Below are positions 24,305 to 27,403 of a DNA stretch of 27,403 bases, piece by piece. Position 1 is the first letter of the stretch; every line of letters begins with the position of its first letter. The notes below the pieces were generated by a model that saw nothing but the letters and a program-made list of their open reading frames with translations, was not told the origin of the DNA and ran no database searches. The translations under genes were made by a program, and so were the position numbers. This stretch comes from a virus. The DNA is taken from the IMG/VR virus record IMGVR_UViG_3300022222_000017, positions 1 through 27,403 of that record. One strand, 5' to 3'.

Positions 24305-24835
24305 TCACCAAAAAGCGATCGCGCTGTGGGTTTCTTTGGGTCGGTGTCTAGTGCAATAGCCCCCCGATCGCCTGGTTAGCTCATCGCATTGCTGCCCTTT
24401 GCGATCGCCTGTTTTCCAAATATGTTGACACTGCCTTAGTGCACTGTTCTTCCAAGTCTTAGGGCTTGACTGTTTTGGTGCCCATTCTACAAACTCAACT
24501 AGGCAATGGGCGATCGCCTCAAATGGCTCTTCTTGATGCTGTGAGGATAACATGACGTTGGACTTGACGGGCGCAGAGCTATACACCCAAGAAACGGAGA
24601 TATGAGGGTTCTGGTTCTGGCAAGGTAGCCAGTTCGGTATGATAGCTCGTAGCGCCTGATTTTCTCCATTCCAGGCTTCAGAGACAATGGCGATCGTCAC
24701 TGGTAGCCCAATGATGTCGGCATAGGGCGATCGCTCCACCCCATACGCCAGCGTTAGACGCTGGGCTTGTGTGTTTCTGTAGCGGGCTGGCACTGCGATC
24801 GGGGGGATGGGTGCCAGCCAGAGGATGCCTGTCAT
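24305..24835 (-). CDS. 2H-phosphoesterase-like domain with C-terminal Cys/His zinc motif
   Basis: 176 residues. The first 125 contain two landmarks placed as in 2H phosphoesterases (LigT and tRNA-ligase CPDase fold): QRLTLAYGV at 25-33 and PHISVS at 77-82, with VKSNVMLS after the second. In active members both are H-x-[ST]-h; here the first His is replaced by Arg26, so activity may be lost or altered. Residues 136-164 form a compact zinc site, C-x-H, K-G-x-x-C and G-G-Y-C-x-R-H (Cys136, Cys150, Cys161, His164). It overlaps the upstream gene by 4 bp (ATGA). The role may be RNA repair or binding, or a terminase accessory. The domain call is pattern-based. Confidence 0.55.
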   Translation of the reverse strand: MTGILWLAPIPPIAVPARYRNTQAQRLTLAYGVERSPYADIIGLPVTIAIVSEAWNGENQALRAIIPNWLPCQNQNPHISVSWVYSSAPVKSNVMLSSQHQEEPFEAIAHCLVEFVEWAPKQSSPKTWKNSALRQCQHIWKTGDRKGQQCDELTRRSGGYCTRHRPKETHSAIAFW

Positions 24836-25173
24836 GCTAGAGACACCGCCGATTCAGGGATGGGCAAGCTCGACCGTTCAATCCGGCGAATAAAATACCA
24901 TGGGTCTTGACCCTCGGAAACTATCCAGTTAGCCCCAAGAATCCATTCACGCAATTCGCCTTCCGAGACAGCGATCGTCATCAATGTGATGCCGTCGTCA
25001 ATCCTAATTAGGGTCGCTTCTTCAGGGGAAGCGGACACGAATTCTTCTCCACTTCCGTACTGCCCACCAGTGGACGTAAATTCCGAAAGGTTGCCGTCCC
25101 CTTTCGAGAAGTAACCCTTCGGGTTCCACTGGGTCACTTCCTCTATTTTCCCTAGCTTTACAGATACTTTCAT
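24832..25173 (-). CDS. Unknown protein, first gene of the packaging operon
   Basis: 113 residues. The start lies about 45 bp after the promoter at 25222-25250; no strong Shine-Dalgarno is seen. The N-terminus is beta-like (MKVSVKLGKIEEVTQW), followed by a Gly/Ser-rich loop (STGGQYGSGEEFVS) and an acidic alternation of strands (LIRIDDGITLMTIAV, EWILGANWIV). It has no Cys. It is coupled to the 2H-like gene by a 4-bp ATGA overlap, so the two may work together. No family is recognised. Confidence 0.72.
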   Translation of the reverse strand: MKVSVKLGKIEEVTQWNPKGYFSKGDGNLSEFTSTGGQYGSGEEFVSASPEEATLIRIDDGITLMTIAVSEGELREWILGANWIVSEGQDPWYFIRRIERSSLPIPESAVSLA

Positions 25174-25221
25174 TTGATTCGCAGCAGAGTGGTAATGGTT
25201 TTCTCTGCTCTCTTAAATACC

Positions 25222-25243
25222 AATCTACTACCAATCTACTACC
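25222..25243. repeat. Two perfect 11-bp tandem repeats over the promoter
   Basis: AATCTACTACC occurs twice without a gap. The 11-bp period puts both copies on the same face of the helix, and they cover the promoter spacer and -10. They are candidate sites for the regulator encoded just upstream (25283-25864). Confidence 0.75.
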
Positions 25244-25250
25244 ATGTCAA
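25222..25250 (-). promoter_or_regulatory. Packaging-operon promoter
   Basis: On the minus strand a perfect TTGACA (25250-25245) is followed after 17 bp by TAGATT (25227-25222). The spacer and -10 box are made of the 11-bp tandem repeat. This is the best sigma70-like promoter seen on the minus strand. Confidence 0.75.
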
Positions 25251-25257
25251 GCGATCG

Positions 25258-25268
25258 CCCCATAGAAC
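25258..25268 (-). repeat. Iterated 11-mer GTTCTATGGGG
   Basis: Exact copy joined to a HIP1 octamer, 8 bp upstream of the TTGACA box of the packaging promoter. Confidence 0.85.
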
Positions 25269-25282
25269 AGAACGCGATCGCC

Positions 25283-25864
25283 CTAATCGTTTCGACTCCA
25301 ATCTCTAGCCACATTCCGAGGGTTTGCAACCTTCCAAGCCGTCTCTCTACCATTTCTACCCACGCTCTCAAATCCAAAGCCGTGCCGGATGAATACTGCC
25401 CCCGTAGGATTGACCCCAATCAACGCCCTAACCTGACTTGTGCTGAGTAGCCAGCCATGAGCCGCAGCCCTCTCCAATGCCTCAAGGTTTGCCAGTGGAT
25501 CAACGGGTACAGCTATGGCAAGGGCGATCGCCTGCACTAACTCTATAAGCACAGGCGTACTAATATCATCAGTCGTCGGATTGTCGGACGATAGTTCTAC
25601 GGTGTGTTGATACGGGGAAAAATTGGCGATCGTCGCTCCCTTTATTTTGAGATGAGTATTCAGCCCATCTAGGGTGTCAATGTCTTCTCTGGAGTAGACA
25701 GGGTGTTTATCTGGGTTGATTGGAAAGCCGCGATCGCGCAGCTTCTTGATGCGATCGAAAACGGTGGAGCGGGTCACGGAGTAACGAGACTCTAGCCCTT
25801 CGAGGGTTAAGCCTGCGATCGTGGCGGTGGGGGTGTGCGTGATGTAGGCGGGTTCTGTTTCCAT
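25283..25864 (-). CDS. HTH transcription regulator
   Basis: 193 residues. The N-terminal part has a helix-turn-helix (LEGLESRYSVTRSTVFDRIK, about residues 20-41) and a wing-like YSREDIDTLDGLNTHLKIKG, which parallels LYNREDLQTLIRLISWLSRG in the MerR-type protein at 26944. The middle (about 85-140) is hydrophobic and helical. The C-terminus has a second HTH-like stretch (STSQVRALIGV, then FESVGRNGRETAWKVAN). It ends just before the packaging promoter, which carries tandem 11-bp sites, so a role as late activator or repressor is plausible. The start lacks a Shine-Dalgarno and follows the upstream stop as TAG-AAC-ATG. Confidence 0.7.
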   Translation of the reverse strand: METEPAYITHTPTATIAGLTLEGLESRYSVTRSTVFDRIKKLRDRGFPINPDKHPVYSREDIDTLDGLNTHLKIKGATIANFSPYQHTVELSSDNPTTDDISTPVLIELVQAIALAIAVPVDPLANLEALERAAAHGWLLSTSQVRALIGVNPTGAVFIRHGFGFESVGRNGRETAWKVANPRNVARDWSRND

Positions 25865-25875
25865 GTTCTATGGGG
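25865..25875 (+). repeat. Iterated 11-mer GTTCTATGGGG
   Basis: Exact copy holding the stop of the 68-aa gene and abutting the ATG at 25864. Confidence 0.85.
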
Positions 25876-26074
25876 TGGGGTTGAGGGATTCAATAGGAAA
25901 AATACGATCTAACTCTTGCAGCTCATCTGCGGTCATCTTCTGATATTCACCCTTCAGAACAAGCAGCCACATCTCCCCAAAGGTCACGCCCCTTTTATCC
26001 GCCAAATATTTAACCCGCTCTTTATAGATCCAAATCCGATAGGCAGTGGCAGACATCTTGGCTTCTTTTTCCAT
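25868..26074 (-). CDS. Small protein, unknown
   Basis: 68 residues (or 62 if the internal Met at 26056 is used). Charged helices dominate (YRIWIYKERVKYLADKRG, GEYQKMTADELQELDRIF). The C-terminus LNPTP is identical to that of the next gene upstream (26078-26401), because both end within the same junction sequence containing the iterated 11-mer. The start is preceded by TAG-AAC rather than a Shine-Dalgarno. No family is recognised. Confidence 0.65.
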   Translation of the reverse strand: MEKEAKMSATAYRIWIYKERVKYLADKRGVTFGEMWLLVLKGEYQKMTADELQELDRIFPIESLNPTP

Positions 26075-26085
26075 GTTCTATGGGG
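26075..26085 (+). repeat. Iterated 11-mer GTTCTATGGGG
   Basis: Exact copy holding the stop of the 107-aa gene and abutting the ATG at 26074. The bases following it match those at 25876-25887 as well, so junction and flank are repeated. Confidence 0.85.
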
Positions 26086-26401
26086 TGGGGTTGAGGGCAG
26101 CTTGGGCGATGATATCGAAGGCTTTGGTGAAGGCTGGATCACCCCCCGATCGCGGTCTGTTCTGGGCGATCGTGGCTTTGTACGCAGCTTGCTCTTGTGG
26201 GTTCATGTCCACAAACGCTTTTTCCACAGGACGCGCCGCAGCCGGAACAATTGCCCTCTCCTTTGACTCTTGAGATTGACGGTAAGCCTCATCCCAAAAT
26301 TGGCGATCGGTGTTGAGACATTTGAGCGCATAGGTAAGCTCTCTTTTCATTTGTCTCCACTCTTGATTCGTAATTCGATAGTGCAGCTCTGATGTTTTCA
26401 T
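26078..26401 (-). CDS. Small helical protein, unknown
   Basis: 107 residues from the ATG at 26401, which has GAGAG about 7 bp upstream. An alternative ATG at 26440 would overlap the upstream gene by 11 bp (as seen elsewhere in this operon) and add 13 residues; the choice is open. Mainly helical and charged (QEWRQMKRELTYALKCLN, FWDEAYRQSQESKERA), with a Pro/Ala linker (VPAAARPVEKAF) and a polar C-terminus ending LNPTP. No motif is recognised. It lies in the regulatory block before the packaging operon. Confidence 0.62.
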   Translation of the reverse strand: MKTSELHYRITNQEWRQMKRELTYALKCLNTDRQFWDEAYRQSQESKERAIVPAAARPVEKAFVDMNPQEQAAYKATIAQNRPRSGGDPAFTKAFDIIAQAALNPTP

Positions 26402-26429
26402 TTCAAATCTCTCATAGGAAAAATAACAT

Positions 26430-26690
26430 TCAGTCGTCATTCTCATCAGTCTCTTCAACTGGTTTAAAGCCAGCATCCTCTAGTAACTTTTGTTTGAGTG
26501 CTTCTACAGTGATGCCGATATCGTCGGCTCTGTCGGTGAGCATCAGCAATATTTGATCGTCATTCGCTTCAACTCTGGCTTGAAGCGTATTCTGAGCCAG
26601 CCCAGTCTTGCTGGTTCTCTTCATAGCAGCCCACCATATCAGGCGCTTCTCATGCCATGGGGGGAGGTTGATCGGGAATCTTTTAACCAT
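26430..26690 (-). CDS. Ribbon-helix-helix-like small protein
   Basis: 86 residues. It begins with a short strand (VKRFPINLPPWHEKRLIWW) followed by two helices (AAMKRTSKTGLAQNTLQARV), the general layout of CopG/Arc-type DNA-binding proteins (strand, helix, S/T turn, helix). The C-terminus is acidic (EALKQKLLEDAGFKPVEETD). The first gene on the minus side of the divergent control region, it may regulate that region. AGAG lies unusually close to the ATG. The RHH call is by pattern only. Confidence 0.6.
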   Translation of the reverse strand: MVKRFPINLPPWHEKRLIWWAAMKRTSKTGLAQNTLQARVEANDDQILLMLTDRADDIGITVEALKQKLLEDAGFKPVEETDENDD

Positions 26691-26772
26691 CTCTTATATG
26701 TCCATCCTGTAGCCAGATTTGTTTCATTAATCGTCTTCACCCATGATGCCTTGCCTGTTCTTCTTGAAGAAT

Positions 26773-26817
26773 ATTCTATCAATTAGAATCCTGAATAGGA
26801 TGTTTCTACGGATTCTA
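26773..26817. promoter_or_regulatory. Alternating ATTCTA operator candidates
   Basis: ATTCTA (26773-26778) faces TAGAAT (26784-26789); TAGAATCC (26784-26791) faces GGATTCTA (26810-26817); and ATCCT-GAAT-AGGAT (26788-26801) lies between. All fall between the divergent starts at 26690 and 26944, so this is a likely repressor or activator region. Confidence 0.6.
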
Positions 26818-26848
26818 TTTTGTATGCTATTCTGCAATCAGATCAGAC

Positions 26849-26926
26849 AGGCAACCCGCCAAGCAATGCCGCCGACTCTAGGCAGGCAATGCGACTAGGC
26901 AAACAAACAGGCAATGCCGCCGACTC
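26849..26926. repeat. AGGCAA / GCAATGCCGCCGACTC direct repeats
   Basis: The 16-mer GCAATGCCGCCGACTC is repeated exactly (26863-26878 and 26911-26926), and AGGCAA starts at 26849, 26884, 26897 and 26909. The array ends just before the MerR-type gene. It could be an iteron-like origin or an operator set. The stretch 26691-26943 contains no gene. Confidence 0.7.
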
Positions 26927-26943
26927 CCGATAGGTAACGGACT

Positions 26944-27225
26944 ATGCAAGTGATGGAAGAAAACTTTTTTAACTCCCGTGAATTGCGGTTAATTCTGGCA
27001 AAGCATCGTGGTAAAGCAGTCCCCGATCGCACTCTCAGGTTTTGGCGCAACGAGTTAAAGATTCGACCTGAGCCTGGGCATGGCAGTCTTTACAACCGCG
27101 AGGATTTGCAGACACTAATCCGGCTCATCAGTTGGCTTAGTCGAGGCGGGTCAATGCAAGGTTTTATTTACATCCTGAAATCTGAATACGAAGCACAGAA
27201 GGAACCCAGTCATGCCACAAGATAA
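26944..27225 (+). CDS. MerR-type HTH regulator
   Basis: 93 residues. After NSRELRLILAKHRGK the MerR-like DNA-binding core follows (VPDRTLRFWRNELKIRP, then the wing with LYNREDLQTLIRLISWL). There is no long coiled-coil or effector domain, so it is a minimal DNA-binding protein, like many phage and plasmid excisionase or repressor proteins. It starts at ATG 26944 (an internal ATG at 26953 is an alternative). The repeats just upstream are natural targets. Its 3' end overlaps the next gene by 14 bp, which indicates a plus-strand operon running off the window. Confidence 0.78.
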   Translation: MQVMEENFFNSRELRLILAKHRGKAVPDRTLRFWRNELKIRPEPGHGSLYNREDLQTLIRLISWLSRGGSMQGFIYILKSEYEAQKEPSHATR

Positions 27226-27403
27226 GAACGCTCTATTTAACGATCGCCCCGAACCCCAAGGCTTCACCCCCAAGGGTAAGACCGATCGCCCCTCCCAGCC
27301 CCAACCAAATAGCGCTATGCCCACGGCTCGGAATAACGCCGTATCGTTATCGACTCAATCGCATGAGGCAATGAGCGCTCTGCATGGTGCGGGTTTACAG
27401 AAT
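27212..27403 (+). CDS. Partial protein running off the right edge
   Basis: 64 codons are open from ATG 27212, with AAGGAA 8 bp upstream. It starts in a different frame within the end of the MerR-type gene. The visible part is Pro/Gln/Asn-rich and low-complexity (NDRPEPQGFTPKGKTDRPSQ), then SLSTQSHEAMSALHGAGLQN, where a domain may begin. HIP1-like sequence supplies the Asp-Arg-Pro repeats. The function cannot be told; it shares an operon with the regulator. Confidence 0.7.
   Translation, partial: MPQDKNALFNDRPEPQGFTPKGKTDRPSQPQPNSAMPTARNNAVSLSTQSHEAMSALHGAGLQN

Noticed and set aside
26849-26926. CRISPR-like array
   Set aside because: Only two copies of the 16-mer with one short, irregular spacer; no Cas genes.

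Overview
The window is the structural and packaging half of a long-tailed, probably siphovirus-like, phage or prophage of a cyanobacterium. The cyanobacterial assignment rests on dozens of copies of the HIP1 octamer GCGATCGC, inside and between genes on both strands. The phage assignment rests on an almost complete head and tail set: small and large terminase, portal, gpF/gp7-like minor head protein, a maturation-protease candidate, HK97-fold capsid protein, connector, gp10-like neck protein, tail terminator candidate, tail tube, assembly chaperone candidate and tape measure. No integrase, lysin, tRNA, IS or CRISPR array is seen. Free virus and integrated prophage cannot be told apart here.

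Layout. Nearly all genes lie on the minus strand and are read right to left. At the right end (26691-26943) is a divergent control region. To its right, plus-strand genes start: a MerR-type regulator, then an overlapping gene cut by the window edge. To its left, the minus strand carries a ribbon-helix-helix candidate (26690), two unknown small genes and a winged-HTH regulator (25864). A good sigma70-like promoter with two perfect 11-bp tandem repeats (25222-25250) starts the packaging operon: an unknown 113-aa gene, a 2H-phosphoesterase-like/zinc protein, TerS, TerL, portal, two tiny genes (one a two-TM holin candidate), minor head protein, an adenine DNA methyltransferase and the protease candidate. 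A strong terminator (17708-17742) and a fresh -10 box separate these from the capsid gene. Next come a small Cys-rich gene, the connector, and a block of fibre, hub and appendage genes coupled by TAATG or TGATG overlaps, down to 7641, followed by neck genes to 6538.

Between the neck gene and the tail-tube genes is a moron-like island (5108-6541). It holds two plus-strand genes, a 70-aa minus-strand gene, a very small minus-strand transcription unit (-10 box, 44-codon ORF, terminator), a 22-bp-arm inverted repeat and a cluster of TACCGTA-type sites. Beyond it the late genes resume: terminator candidate, tube, chaperone candidate and a tape measure running off the left edge. A third plus-strand insert sits between portal and TerL (21992-22264).

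Most notable: (i) an 11-base word, GTTCTATGGGG, occurs ten times exactly and twice more as its first ten bases; four copies sit directly before start codons that lack a Shine-Dalgarno, three of them supplying the upstream gene's stop as TAG-AAC-ATG; (ii) the tape measure carries over 30 eleven-residue repeats marked by phenylalanine; (iii) the island holds a compact, apparently undescribed regulatory locus.
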